From assembly GCF_018332695.1 (NCBI RefSeq), contig NZ_BOQN01000125.1:1-38092 (forward strand): a stretch of 38,092 nt of DNA, in the 5' to 3' direction. The position numbers and the translations under genes were made by a program. Below, one piece after another: positions 22,171 to 30,287 of this stretch. Position 1 is the first letter of the stretch. Every line of letters starts with the position of its first letter. This DNA comes from Paractinoplanes toevensis. GTDB taxonomy: Bacteria; Actinomycetota; Actinomycetes; Mycobacteriales; Micromonosporaceae. The notes beneath the pieces were generated by a model. The model had not been told where the DNA came from. It worked only from the letters and a program-made list of their open reading frames with translations, and did no database searches.

Positions 22171-23781
22171 CTATCGGCTGAGGATCATCGGCTCTCGGGG
22201 GAGGCGGATCACGAAGGTCGTGCCGGGGCCAGTGGTGTCCGCGACGGCGATCGTGCCGCGGTGCCGTTCCAGGATGGTTCGGGTGATTACCAGGCCCAGG
22301 CCGGTGCCGGGGATCCGGGCCGCCACCGCCGTCGACGCCCGGTAGAAGCGGCGGAACAGCCGGGGCCGCTCCTCGACCGGGATGCCGATGCCGTTGTCCG
22401 CCACCGTCCAGGTCACCCAGCTCGGATCGGCCGGGTCCGGAGCCGCGCTGACCGTGACCGTGCCGCCCACGGGCGTGTATTTCACCGCGTTGTTGAGCAG
22501 GTTGTCGGCCACCTGCCGGAGCCGGTCCGAGTCGCCGCGCACCGGTAGCCGGGCCGGCAGCTCCGCCCGTACGGTGAGATTCTTGGCCTCGGTCGTGGGT
22601 TTGGTGTTCGCGATGCTCTCGGTGAGCAGGTCGGCCAGGTCGAGCGGCGCCATCTGGATGGTCAGGCTGCCGGACTCGAGGCGGGCCAGGTCGAGCAGGT
22701 CGTCGGCCATGACGCTGAGCCGTTCCGCGCAGTTGCCGATGGTGCGCAGGTTCCGGGCCTGCTCGGCGGGGCCGAGATCCTCCTCGTCGAACTGGGCCAC
22801 CGTTCCCAGGATGACGGCGAGCGGATTGCGCAGCTCATGCGTGACCAGGGCGAGGAACTCGTCCTTGGTGCGCGCCAGGTCGATCGCCAGCTCCTCGGCG
22901 CGGCGCCGCTGAAGGTACTGCCCGACGTGGGCGGCCAGCCCGCAGAGCAGGCCGATCAGGATGTCCTCGGGCTCCTCGGCCCGATCGCCGTAGACGCAGA
23001 GCGCGCCCAGCACCTGCGAGCCGGTGCGGATCGGCACCCCGACGGCGACCCGCAGGCCGATCCGGGCGGCGGCCCGGCTGCGTGGCGACGGGTCGGCGCC
23101 GAGGTCGGAGATCCAGCGGACCCGGCCGTTCCGGTAGACCGCGCCGGGCATGCCGACGCCCGGCTCCAGCTCGGTAATGGCGAAGTCGGACAGGTCGCGG
23201 CCGGCCCGGTTGTGCCGGGCCGCGCACGTCAGGACCTGCCGCTGCTCCTCGATCAACCACAGCTCGGAGACCGGCCAGCCCATCCGGACGCCGAGCGCCT
23301 CGACCACCCGGGCGGCGGCGTTGCTGCTGGTCGGGGCCTCGGCCAGGCCGCGCGAGACGGCCGCCTCGACCATGGTGAACCGGCTGCCGCGCAGGGTCGC
23401 GGACATGTCGTGCGCGAGCGCGTGGACGACCCGATCGGTGATGGTGAGCGTGGTCTCGACCGGCAACTCGTGCCCGTCCCGGTGGGTGGCGATCAGTTGC
23501 AGCCGGCGTTTGAGGAGCCTGCCCGGGTCGCCGTCGGCCAGCCGCCGCAACCCGGCGCGGTAGACGGCCCGATGCCGGTGGGGCACGATCAGCTGGGCGA
23601 TGTCGCTCCCGTACGCCTGCCGCCGGCTCCAGCCGAAGGTCGCCTCCGCCGCGGGGTTCCACTCCACGATCCGGCCGTCGACGGTGACCGCGACGTAGGC
23701 CTCGGACATCAGGGCGAGCACAGCGTCCGAGCCGGCCGGGACGGGGTCTGGTCGGGTCAGCAGTTCGTTCCGCTGGTGCAT
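22171..23781 (-). CDS. PAS-GAF sensor histidine kinase, soluble
   Basis: A 536-aa kinase without membrane segments. A PAS domain (VLALMSEAYVAVTVDGRIVEWNPAAEATFGW, about 20-130) is followed by a GAF domain (about 150-290; GVGMPGAVYRNGRVRWISDLGADPSPRSRAAARIGLRVAVGVPIRTG). HisKA follows with H315 in LVTHELRNPLAVI, then an ATPase domain with DNLLNNAVKYT, DNGIGIP, FRRFYRA and GTGLGL. It resembles actinobacterial cytoplasmic redox/light/energy sensors, but the GAF pocket shows no diagnostic heme or bilin Cys. No response regulator is adjacent, so its partner is elsewhere. The ATG at 23781 starts a short linker before PAS. An A/T-richer 136-bp gap separates it from the divergent membrane protein gene. 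Confidence 0.9.
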   Translation of the reverse strand: MHQRNELLTRPDPVPAGSDAVLALMSEAYVAVTVDGRIVEWNPAAEATFGWSRRQAYGSDIAQLIVPHRHRAVYRAGLRRLADGDPGRLLKRRLQLIATHRDGHELPVETTLTITDRVVHALAHDMSATLRGSRFTMVEAAVSRGLAEAPTSSNAAARVVEALGVRMGWPVSELWLIEEQRQVLTCAARHNRAGRDLSDFAITELEPGVGMPGAVYRNGRVRWISDLGADPSPRSRAAARIGLRVAVGVPIRTGSQVLGALCVYGDRAEEPEDILIGLLCGLAAHVGQYLQRRRAEELAIDLARTKDEFLALVTHELRNPLAVILGTVAQFDEEDLGPAEQARNLRTIGNCAERLSVMADDLLDLARLESGSLTIQMAPLDLADLLTESIANTKPTTEAKNLTVRAELPARLPVRGDSDRLRQVADNLLNNAVKYTPVGGTVTVSAAPDPADPSWVTWTVADNGIGIPVEERPRLFRRFYRASTAVAARIPGTGLGLVITRTILERHRGTIAVADTTGPGTTFVIRLPREPMILSR

Positions 23782-23917
23782 GCTCGACCCCCGGTGCAGA
23801 CGGCCGGACTGGCCCGTACGCCTGCTCGTTCAGTTTGCACCCGTTTGAAGATTAAGACGTCCGTTACGGTGCTGAAATGTGCCACGGCTCTAATTTCTGT
23901 CAGGCGATAGGAAGCGG
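23782..23917. promoter_or_regulatory. Divergent promoter region, kinase / membrane protein
   Basis: A 136-bp gap with a local A/T-rich core (GTTTGAAGATTAAGACG near 23844-23860, and TCTAATTTCTGTC near 23889-23901), expected to hold promoters in both directions. No inverted repeat stands out, and I do not assign -35/-10 boxes. Confidence 0.4.
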
Positions 23918-24316
23918 GTGGCGAGGGTGGTGGGCAGCGGCCGCTGGTGGGGGCGGCTCGGTTCGGTGATCACCGTTCTCTGCGTCCTCACCCACCTCGC
24001 CATGGTCCACACCTCCGCCGCCCACGGCAGCCTGATCCCCGCCGCCTTCGCGGCCGGCATGGCCGCGCTCTGCCTACCCTGTGCCGGGCGGCTATGGCAC
24101 AAGCCCGATCCGCACGCCTGGCGGATGGCCGCCCTGATGGCCGCGGTGATGCTCCTGGCCCATCCACTGCTGCGACCCGAGCACGCCCACGGCGGGACGA
24201 CGCTGGGCGGCAACGCCGCGGCCGCCACACTGCTGCTGATCGCGGTACTGCGCCGGCCCGGCACCGAGCGGGCCACCGCCGGGCCGCCCTGGCGCCTGCA
24301 CCACGACGAGATCTGA
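23918..24316 (+). CDS. Small multi-pass membrane protein
   Basis: A 132-aa protein with three to four hydrophobic helices: VITVLCVLTHLAMV, LIPAAFAAGMAALCLPCAG, MAALMAAVMLLAHPLL and AAAATLLLIAVL. Several His residues lie at helix ends (HLAMVHTSAAH, HKPDPHAW, RPEHAHGG), and CLPC in the second helix could bind metal or be a redox pair. The family is unknown. The GTG at 23918 follows AGGAAGCGG. It ends one nucleotide before the start of the lactonase-like gene, so the two are surely co-transcribed and perhaps functionally linked. Confidence 0.7.
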   Translation: MARVVGSGRWWGRLGSVITVLCVLTHLAMVHTSAAHGSLIPAAFAAGMAALCLPCAGRLWHKPDPHAWRMAALMAAVMLLAHPLLRPEHAHGGTTLGGNAAAATLLLIAVLRRPGTERATAGPPWRLHHDEI

Positions 24317-24317
24317 G

Positions 24318-25136
24318 ATGGGGAAAGACATGGGCGTCCGGCGGATCATCGCACTCACCCTGGGTTGGGAGGACCTGCCCAAGTCCGTGTCGGTGCACGG
24401 CGCCTCCCGCACCGAACGGGTCCGCGAACCCGTGCCCGGCCTGCTGCTGGAGACCGCCGACGGCTGGCTGCTGCTCGACACCGGCTTCAACACCGCGCTG
24501 CTGCGCGACCCGGCCCTGCGCCGCCGCTTCTACCCCAGCCCGAACTACCAGCCGGAGCTGCCCGGACCGGGCGAACCCCTGGAAGAGGCCCTGGCCGCGG
24601 TCGGCGTCGACCTCGCCGACGTGACCGCGGTCGCGCTCAGCCACCTGCACGTCGACCACGCGGGCGGTCTCAAGCACTTCGCCGGCCGGGTGCCGGTTCA
24701 CATTCAAAGGACCGAGCTTGCGTACGGGCTGAGCAACCACCCGGAGCCGGAAGCACACTCGATGGCCCGCATCGACTACGACGACCCACGCATCGACTGG
24801 CGCCAGGCCGACGGCGACGTCGAGATCGCCCCCGGCGTGACGGCACTGCTCACCGCCGGCCACACCCCAGGCCACCAGAGCTTCGTGGTCGACCTGGACC
24901 CGGCGGCCGGCGGCGGCGGTTACGTTTTCGCCTGCGACGCGGCCGACCTGACCGAGAACATCACCCACGAGCGGGCGATCGGCGCCTTCATCGGCGTGAC
25001 CGCGGAACAGACGGTGCCCCCGATCCGCCGACTGAAGGAGATCGCCGCTCGCCGCGGCTACCCGGTGATCCCAGGCCACGACCCGATAGCGTGGCCGGCC
25101 CTGACCGCCGAGCTGGCCACCCGCTTCCACCCCTGA
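24318..25136 (+). CDS. AHL-lactonase-like metallo-beta-lactamase-fold hydrolase
   Basis: A 272-aa dinuclear-zinc hydrolase. The metal motif is SHLHVDHAGG (H109, H111, D113, H114), with further ligands in TAGHTPGHQS, the Asp in FACDAADL and the His of VIPGHDP. Length and the N-terminal pattern LLLETADGWLLLDTGFN fit the N-acyl-homoserine-lactone lactonase (AiiA/AttM) family, which opens lactone rings and quenches quorum signals. In actinobacteria the true substrate may be a gamma-butyrolactone or another ester. It is one nucleotide downstream of the membrane protein gene, and the ATG at 24318 has no separate ribosome-binding site beyond GATGGG. It ends before the 20-bp tandem repeat. Confidence 0.85.
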   Translation: MGKDMGVRRIIALTLGWEDLPKSVSVHGASRTERVREPVPGLLLETADGWLLLDTGFNTALLRDPALRRRFYPSPNYQPELPGPGEPLEEALAAVGVDLADVTAVALSHLHVDHAGGLKHFAGRVPVHIQRTELAYGLSNHPEPEAHSMARIDYDDPRIDWRQADGDVEIAPGVTALLTAGHTPGHQSFVVDLDPAAGGGGYVFACDAADLTENITHERAIGAFIGVTAEQTVPPIRRLKEIAARRGYPVIPGHDPIAWPALTAELATRFHP

Positions 25137-25151
25137 CCCGCCACCCACCAC

Positions 25152-25231
25152 CGGTGGTCCGCGCCGAGCTGCGGTGGTCCGCGCCGAGCTGCGGTGGTCC
25201 GCGCCGAGCTGCGGTGGTCCGCGCCGAGCTG
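25152..25231. repeat. Four perfect tandem 20-bp repeats
   Basis: The unit CGGTGGTCCGCGCCGAGCTG occurs four times without change (25152-25231), followed by degenerate copies to about 25320, all between two convergent genes. The palindrome ACCACCGGTGGT (25147-25158) overlaps the first copy. A short T-run (GGTTTTTG) follows the fourth copy near 25233. There are no spacers, so it is not a CRISPR array. It may act as a variable terminator or a protein-binding array. Confidence 0.85.
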
Positions 25232-25327
25232 CGGTTTTTGCGCCGAGCCGCGGTGGTCTTGCCGAGTCCTGACGTCTTGCGCCGGTGCCGCGGTGGCCTG
25301 CGCCGTGCCGTGGCGGTCCGTGCCGGT

Positions 25328-26107
25328 TCAGGTGGCGGCGAGGAGTGCTCGGACCAGGAGGTAGGCACCGACGGTCAGGCCGAATGTCACGATCACTGCG
25401 CGCAGGACTCGGGCCGGCAGCCGTCGTGCCACCCGTGCGCCGAGGTAGCCGCCGGCCACCGTGGCGGGTGCTACGACCGCTACGACCGCCCAGTTCACCG
25501 GGCCGAAGATGCCGTAGACCGCGAGCGTGACCAGTCCGATCACCGCGGAGAGCAGGTTCTTCAGGGCGCTGACCCGGGCCAGGGTCTCGTCGAGCACCAG
25601 GGCGAGCCCGGCCACCAGCAGCACGCCGAGCGCGGCGTTGAAGTACCCGCCGTAGAGGGCGCAGAGGAACACCGCGAGGTGCAACATGATCGTCGCCCGC
25701 CGAGGCGACACCTCCTGAGGGTGCCCGACCAGCCCGCGCAGCCGGGCCTGGAACGCCAGCGTCAACGCCGCACCCATCACCAGGAACGGCACCACCAGGT
25801 CGAACACCCTCCGCGGCGTGTGCAGCAGCAGCCCGCACCCGCACAGCGCGCCGATCACCGCGGTCGGCAGCACCCGAAGGATCCGCCGCCCCTGCCCGAC
25901 CAGATCGGCCCGGCTGCCGACGACGCTGGAGGCATAGCCGGGCGCCACCGACAAAGCGTTGCTGACGTTCGCCGCCACCGACGGCAGACCGATCGCCAGC
26001 ATCCCCGGAAAAGTGATCAACGAGCCACCGCCGGCGATCGCGTTGACCGTCCCCGCCGCCAATCCCGCGACCACCAACAACGCCGCCTGAGCAAGGTCCA
26101 CATCCAC
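25328..26107 (-). CDS. TSUP-family (TauE/SafE) membrane transporter
   Basis: A 259-aa inner-membrane protein with about eight hydrophobic segments in two halves, as usual for the sulfite/organosulfonate exporter TauE/SafE family. The first-half signature AAGTVNAIAGGGSLITFPGMLAIGLPSVAANVSNALS and the second-half GGYFNAALGVLLVAGL...SALKNLLSAVIG match the family repeat. The GTG at 26107 is preceded by AAGGAG. The transported anion is unknown (sulfite, sulfoacetate and others occur in the family). It stands alone, convergent with the lactonase-like gene and downstream of the repeat-rich region. Confidence 0.9.
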   Translation of the reverse strand: MDVDLAQAALLVVAGLAAGTVNAIAGGGSLITFPGMLAIGLPSVAANVSNALSVAPGYASSVVGSRADLVGQGRRILRVLPTAVIGALCGCGLLLHTPRRVFDLVVPFLVMGAALTLAFQARLRGLVGHPQEVSPRRATIMLHLAVFLCALYGGYFNAALGVLLVAGLALVLDETLARVSALKNLLSAVIGLVTLAVYGIFGPVNWAVVAVVAPATVAGGYLGARVARRLPARVLRAVIVTFGLTVGAYLLVRALLAAT

Positions 26108-26241
26108 TCTCCTTCAAGATCAAACTAGTTCGCAAGGGAGGATCCACCCTCACCGGGATGCCGTCACATAGGACGGCCGGGAATGTCAGCCGGCTCTTCG
26201 TGAGGGTCGCGCCCCTTCCGCCGCCCGACCCCGATGCTCTT

Positions 26242-26286
26242 CAGCCCAGCCCAGCCCAGCCCAGCCCAGCCCAGCCCAGCCCAGCC
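26242..26286. repeat. Pentanucleotide array (CAGCC)9
   Basis: Nine perfect copies of CAGCC followed by a partial copy. It is non-coding on the evidence seen. Such pentamer tracts are prone to slipped-strand changes in copy number. Confidence 0.95.
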
Positions 26287-26334
26287 CAGACCGCCCGGCC
26301 CAGCCGAGACCGCCCGGCCCACCCGACCCGGCCC

Positions 26335-26432
26335 GGCTCACCCAGCTCGGCTCACCCGGCCTGGCTCACCCGGCCTGGCCCACCCAGCTCGGCTCACCCA
26401 GCTCGGCTCACCCGGCCTGGCTCACCCGGCCC
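26335..26432. repeat. Seven tandem 14-bp units
   Basis: Seven consecutive 14-mers alternate between the variants GGCTCACCCAGCTC and GGCTCACCCGGCCT with one or two changes. Two similar 19-bp copies (starting near 26289 and 26308) lie between this array and the CAGCC array. Variation alternates in blocks, as expected from unequal crossover. Confidence 0.9.
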
Positions 26433-26800
26433 GGCCCGGCCCACCCGGCTCAGCTCAGCTCAGCGTGGCCGTGGGTCTTGCTGCTGCTTGATGTGCGCCA
26501 AGCCCGTTTCCGCCGCCCCGGCCCAGATCTTGCGGACTTGCTGCTCGGTCCGCACAGGAACTCGACGAGGTCGGGCGGAATCGGGAACTGAGGGGACGGA
26601 AATAAGCGGCATGTCGTTTTCGTCGGGCGGGGCCGGCTCATGATGTGGACGCGTTGTCCATAAGGCGGGACCTGCGCCACGATGCGGGAGTCAGGCCCGG
26701 GATCCGAGACGGGGGACCACTATCCGGGAGGTGGGGGGGCATCGCCGGCGGCGGAGGTGCCACGAATTCCGCTGCACGGGGTGGTGCCCGAAGCGCTCCC

Positions 26801-28405
26801 TCATGGGAGGACGGCGGCCAGGCCGTCGGCGCGGGGATCACTGGCTGCGGTCAGCACCCCAGCGCTGAGCCGCGCCATCTGCACGTGCCCGGCGTCGTCG
26901 TGTGGCCCGGCGGTGTACTCCACCGCCAGCCCGAGCCCACGCCCGATTTCCGCGAGCCTCGCCGCATCTGGTGTCCCCGGCTCCAGGAGCAGGGTCGGTG
27001 CCTCGCGGTCGATCTCCCGCGCGCCGATGATCCAACGTGGCCGGGCCAGCACCCCGGCCGGATCCGCGGTGCCGAACGCGTCCGCCGCGACCTGGGCGAG
27101 GATCCACGGCTGGGATCGTCCACCCTGGCAGCCCAGCGCCAGCACGGTGTCTCCGCCGACGGCCAGGGTCGGGCAGAGGGTGTGCGGCGGCCGGACTCCA
27201 CCGGCCAGGCGTCCCGGATGGTCCGGGTCGAGGCTGAACGACGAACCTCGGTTGTGCAGCACGATGCCGGTATCCGGTTCGAGGATCCCGGATCCGAAGC
27301 TCTGGAAGACGCTCTGGATCAGCGTGACCGCCGTGCCGTCGTCGTCCACGGCGGTGACGGCCACGGTGTCCCCGGCCGGTTTCGGCCCGTCGGCGTCGAC
27401 ACCGGCCGAGACCGGCCTGCGCAACATCAGCCCGTCCAGGTCGACCGGCCCGGTGCGCGGGTCGCCGAGCAGCGCGTCGCGGGCGAACTGCGCACGCCGG
27501 GCGTCGGTGAGCAGGTCGCCCGACCCGGCGATGCCGAGGAACGTCGCCCCCTGCACCGGCGGCGGAGCGGCCAACCAGGTCACGCCACCGGTTCCGGTGC
27601 CGGTACCAGCTGCGGTGCCGATACGAGCGAAGGTGCCGGTACCAGCGGCGGGCTCGGTGTCAGTGGCGATCCTGGTACCAGCCGCGACCCGGGTATCAGC
27701 GACGGCGACGACGCTGAGCGGCGTGGTGACCTCGGCGCGGTGGGCGGCGAAGTCGGCGACCGACAAGGGGCTGCCGAAGGCGTTCAGGCCGGCGACCAAC
27801 CGGTGGCCGAGGTGGCCGCGATAGAAGGACCGCCAGTTGGTGGCGATCGCGTCGAGGGTGGCGGCGAGCCGTGGCTGCGCCAGGGTGTCGCGCGGTTGGC
27901 CGGCGTCGTCCAGGAGCAGTCCGCGCAGGCCCGGGTCGGCTCGAATGCCGTCGAGCCGGCCCAGGATCGCCCGGTGCAGGCCGGGACTGACCGGCACGCC
28001 GTCGGCGGCGAGGGCGCGGGCCGGTGCGAGCAACGCGGCGAGCGGAAGCCGGGCGCCCAGCTCCGCGATCGCCGCCCAGCCTGCGACGACACCGGGCACG
28101 GTGACGGTCTGCGGCCCGGCGAACGGCATCCGCGGCCCGGCGGCCCGCAACCCAGTCACATCGACGTTCGCAGCGGCGGCCCCGATGGAGAGCACCGCTA
28201 CCGCCCCGCCGGCCGAGCCCGCCGAAGCCGGGGCGGGGCGGACTATGGCTACCAGGTCGCCGCCGACTGAGCACTGGTGTGGGTAGGCGACGGTCAGGGC
28301 TGCGGCGGCGGCCAGGGCCGCGTCGAAGGCGTTGCCGCCGGCCGCTACCACCGTGCGGGCCGCCTCGATGGCGGCCGGGTGGGGGGCCGCTACCGCTACG
28401 GCCAT
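26801..28405 (-). CDS. Gamma-glutamyltransferase-family Ntn hydrolase
   Basis: A 534-aa member of the gamma-glutamyltranspeptidase family, which cleaves itself to expose an N-terminal Thr and then cuts or transfers gamma-glutamyl-type amides. N-terminal AARTVVAAGGNAFDAALAAAAALTVAYPHQCSVGGD is typical. The probable nucleophile is T347 in GDTVAVTAVDDDGTAVTLIQS, where the usual TTH is altered. FGSGI and NRGSSFSLDPDHPGRLAGGVRPPHTLCPT match the small subunit. No signal peptide is seen, so it is cytosolic, unlike most GGTs. A Gly/Thr/Ala-rich insert of about 40 residues (about 230-272) comes from degenerate DNA repeats. The ATG at 28405 overlaps the cyclase stop (TGATG). Last gene of the 11-gene operon. 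Confidence 0.85.
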   Translation of the reverse strand: MAVAVAAPHPAAIEAARTVVAAGGNAFDAALAAAAALTVAYPHQCSVGGDLVAIVRPAPASAGSAGGAVAVLSIGAAAANVDVTGLRAAGPRMPFAGPQTVTVPGVVAGWAAIAELGARLPLAALLAPARALAADGVPVSPGLHRAILGRLDGIRADPGLRGLLLDDAGQPRDTLAQPRLAATLDAIATNWRSFYRGHLGHRLVAGLNAFGSPLSVADFAAHRAEVTTPLSVVAVADTRVAAGTRIATDTEPAAGTGTFARIGTAAGTGTGTGGVTWLAAPPPVQGATFLGIAGSGDLLTDARRAQFARDALLGDPRTGPVDLDGLMLRRPVSAGVDADGPKPAGDTVAVTAVDDDGTAVTLIQSVFQSFGSGILEPDTGIVLHNRGSSFSLDPDHPGRLAGGVRPPHTLCPTLAVGGDTVLALGCQGGRSQPWILAQVAADAFGTADPAGVLARPRWIIGAREIDREAPTLLLEPGTPDAARLAEIGRGLGLAVEYTAGPHDDAGHVQMARLSAGVLTAASDPRADGLAAVLP

Positions 28406-29040
28406 CAGGCGTCTCGCTCGATCAGGATGGCTCGGGCGAACGAGCCGTCCGCGTCGACCAGTTTGGCCGGTAGGCAGACCAGCTCGTAGGGGCCGGGCGG
28501 CACCGCGTCCAGGTCGGCGTTCTCCAGGATGATCAGACCAGCACCCAGCAGCACGTGGTGAGCATCCCACGTCTCGGTGCGGGTGTGGCTCTCGATGGTC
28601 AGGTAATCGATGCCGATCAACTCCACGCCCTGGTCGATCAGCCACCGCGCGGCGTCGGGGGAGAGGCCCACCCAGGTCGGCGCCCGATCGGGCTCCTTCA
28701 GCGGGCCGGCCGAGTTGCTCGTCTTGAGCAGCACCCGTCGTTGCCCGGCCACCCCGGCCGCCGCCAGGTCGGCGACGGTGATGTCGCCGGTCACCGCGGT
28801 GAGGTCGGCGACCAGCGCCGGGCCGACCAGCGAGTGCAGGTCGAGTTTGTCGACGGGGGTGGCGCCGTCGACGAAGTGGGCCGGTGCGTCCACGTGGGTG
28901 CCGGTGTGGGCGCCCAGCCGCCAGCGGGTGACGTTGGAGGCGTCGCCGTTGGCCAGGGACTCGACGATCTCGACCTCCGGCTTGCGGCCCCAGTGCAGCA
29001 TCTCGGGATGGATCGGGAGGGTGATGTCGAAGATCTCCAC
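28405..29040 (-). CDS. Cyclase / kynurenine-formamidase-like metal hydrolase
   Basis: A 211-aa metal-dependent hydrolase of the 'putative cyclase' family (KynB, isatin hydrolase), which opens formamide, cyclic amide or lactone bonds. The family metal motif HTGTHVDAPAHF is present (H45, H49, D51, H55), and the later His pair is in IESHTRTETWDAHHVLL. The GTG at 29040 follows AAAGGA; the spacing is somewhat long. It sits 15 nt after the creatininase-like gene and overlaps the GGT-like gene by one base. With a deaminase and a creatininase-like enzyme nearby, a ring-opening step on a nitrogen heterocycle is the natural suggestion; the substrate is unknown. Confidence 0.87.
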   Translation of the reverse strand: MEIFDITLPIHPEMLHWGRKPEVEIVESLANGDASNVTRWRLGAHTGTHVDAPAHFVDGATPVDKLDLHSLVGPALVADLTAVTGDITVADLAAAGVAGQRRVLLKTSNSAGPLKEPDRAPTWVGLSPDAARWLIDQGVELIGIDYLTIESHTRTETWDAHHVLLGAGLIILENADLDAVPPGPYELVCLPAKLVDADGSFARAILIERDA

Positions 29041-29055
29041 GAGGGGAGGTCCTTT

Positions 29056-29829
29056 CTAGTTCGGGCGGTGGGCGGAGGACGGCCAGGGCTCGCGGGCGGC
29101 GGCGGCGACGGCCCGGGCGGTGGTTTGCACGCAGCGTTCGAACTCGGATCTGCCGTGCTCGGCGTTCGCCTGGGCCACGTCGCGGCCCCACACGCCGGTC
29201 TCGCTGACCTGGTCCATCCGGTAGTCCCAGAACGAGTCGACGTCGATGTGCGAGGTGGCCCGGTCCATCCGGACCAGGTCGGGGCGCAGGTGCAGCATCA
29301 CCGAGGTCTCGAAGAAGTTGGCGTGCATCAGGCCGCGGCCGAACTGGACCCGGCCGTTGACCTCGGGGCCGGGGTACATGGTGACGTAGCCGATCGCCCG
29401 GATGCGCGAATCCTTGTGGCGCACCCGCAGCTTCTCGGCCGAGACGTCGAGCGCTCCGTTGTTCCAGATGTGGCCGTTGAGCAGCACGAACTGCCGTACA
29501 CCGGAGGCGTGCAGCGAGTCGAGCACGTCCTCCATGGTGGCGATCAGCGTTTCCGGGCGCAGCGCGATGGTGCCGGCGAAGTCGCCGTGCGAGCCGGACA
29601 CGCCGTAGGTGATCGGCGGGATCACCGGGATGCCGGTGAGCGCCGAGACCTGGTCGGCGACGGCCTGGCAGATCACGGTGTCCACGTTGAGCGGGAGGTG
29701 CGGGCCGTGTTGTTCGACCGCGCCGACCGGGATGATCACCGTGTCGGCGCTGGCGACCGTGTCGCGGGCCTCCGGCCAGGTCAGCTCGTCCCAGCGCACC
29801 GGCCGGCCGTCGCCACCGAGATTCTCCAT
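29056..29829 (-). CDS. Creatininase-family amidohydrolase
   Basis: A 257-aa metal-dependent amidohydrolase. The metal-binding pattern VIIPVGAVEQHGPHLPLNVDT (E39, H41, D50) is clear, with a second block VLLNGHIWNN in place of the usual NGHGGN, and FGRGLMHANFFETSVML carrying the later metal-ligand Glu. The family includes creatininase, the riboflavin/F420 pathway deformylase ArfB and the mycofactocin peptidase MftE. The altered NGH block argues against a strict orthologue of these. The ATG at 29829 is well supported by GGAGG. It lies between the deaminase-like gene (20-nt gap) and the cyclase-like gene (15-nt gap). Probably hydrolyses a cyclic or linear amide of the imported compound. Confidence 0.88.
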   Translation of the reverse strand: MENLGGDGRPVRWDELTWPEARDTVASADTVIIPVGAVEQHGPHLPLNVDTVICQAVADQVSALTGIPVIPPITYGVSGSHGDFAGTIALRPETLIATMEDVLDSLHASGVRQFVLLNGHIWNNGALDVSAEKLRVRHKDSRIRAIGYVTMYPGPEVNGRVQFGRGLMHANFFETSVMLHLRPDLVRMDRATSHIDVDSFWDYRMDQVSETGVWGRDVAQANAEHGRSEFERCVQTTARAVAAAAREPWPSSAHRPN

Positions 29830-29849
29830 CGAAGCCTCCAAGGGAAAGG

Positions 29850-30287
29850 TCACCAGACCCGCCGCGATTTCGACGGCAGCAGGTCGAGAGCGGGAACCGC
29901 GATCACCTCGTCGGTGTCGGGCACGGTCAGCCAGACCGTCGCGGCCGGGCTGTAGTCGCTGATCAGTTCCCGGCACACCCCGCACGGCGCGATGATCCGG
30001 AACCGGTCGGCCGGTTTGATCTGCACGGACACCACGCTGGCCACCTGGCCGAGGGCGACGCCCGCGGCGCGGGCGGCCCCGAGAGCAACCCCCTCGGCGC
30101 AGATCGAGCTGCGCCGGCAGGAGCCTTCGACGTGTACGCCGAGGTGCACCGACCCGTCCGTGGCCCGCAGCGCGGTGGCCACCTCGTGCCGCCCGGCCAG
30201 GAACACCCGGCCGAGCAGCTCCTCGGCCCGGCGCAGCAGCTGGAGGTCAGCGGCCGGCATGGTGGCCGCGACCGGCTCGATGCTCAT
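29850..30287 (-). CDS. Cytidine/blasticidin-S-deaminase-like zinc deaminase
   Basis: A 145-aa zinc deaminase of the cytidine deaminase fold. The zinc site is complete: C63 and the proton-shuttle E65 in SICAEGVAL, and C102 and C105 in PCGVCRELISD. Length and spacing match homotetrameric CDA and blasticidin-S deaminase, and HVEGSCRRSSICAEG occupies the position of the usual NVENAAYGLSICAER, so substrate contacts differ from cytidine deaminase. The ATG at 30287 overlaps the upstream stop codon (ATGA). In an operon with amide hydrolases and an importer it may deaminate a heterocycle other than cytidine, though nucleoside salvage cannot be excluded. Confidence 0.87.
   Translation of the reverse strand: MSIEPVAATMPAADLQLLRRAEELLGRVFLAGRHEVATALRATDGSVHLGVHVEGSCRRSSICAEGVALGAARAAGVALGQVASVVSVQIKPADRFRIIAPCGVCRELISDYSPAATVWLTVPDTDEVIAVPALDLLPSKSRRVW

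Larger units (their letters stand above)
26108..26800. other. 693-bp region without a convincing gene
   Basis: No open frame here has coding character: those present are Pro/Ala/Ser/Arg-rich products of the repeats. It contains the CAGCC array, a 19-bp direct repeat pair near 26289-26326, a 14-mer array and a run of seven G near 26734. It separates the end of the 11-gene operon from the TSUP gene. It may carry the TSUP promoter (next to 26107) and the end of the long operon transcript. Confidence 0.5.

Noticed and set aside
25152..25231. Possible CRISPR array
   Set aside because: The 20-bp units are directly adjacent with no unique spacers, and no cas genes are present.
23988..26153. 721-codon minus-strand frame spanning the lactonase-like gene and the tandem repeats
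   Set aside because: It runs through several genes and the 20-bp repeat and carries no protein-like segments. The TSUP gene is in another frame with a good ribosome-binding site.
26108..26800. Small ORFs in the repeat-rich region as genes
   Set aside because: Their products are Pro/Ala/Ser/Arg-rich translations of CAGCC and 14-mer repeats, lack ribosome-binding sites and show no family resemblance.
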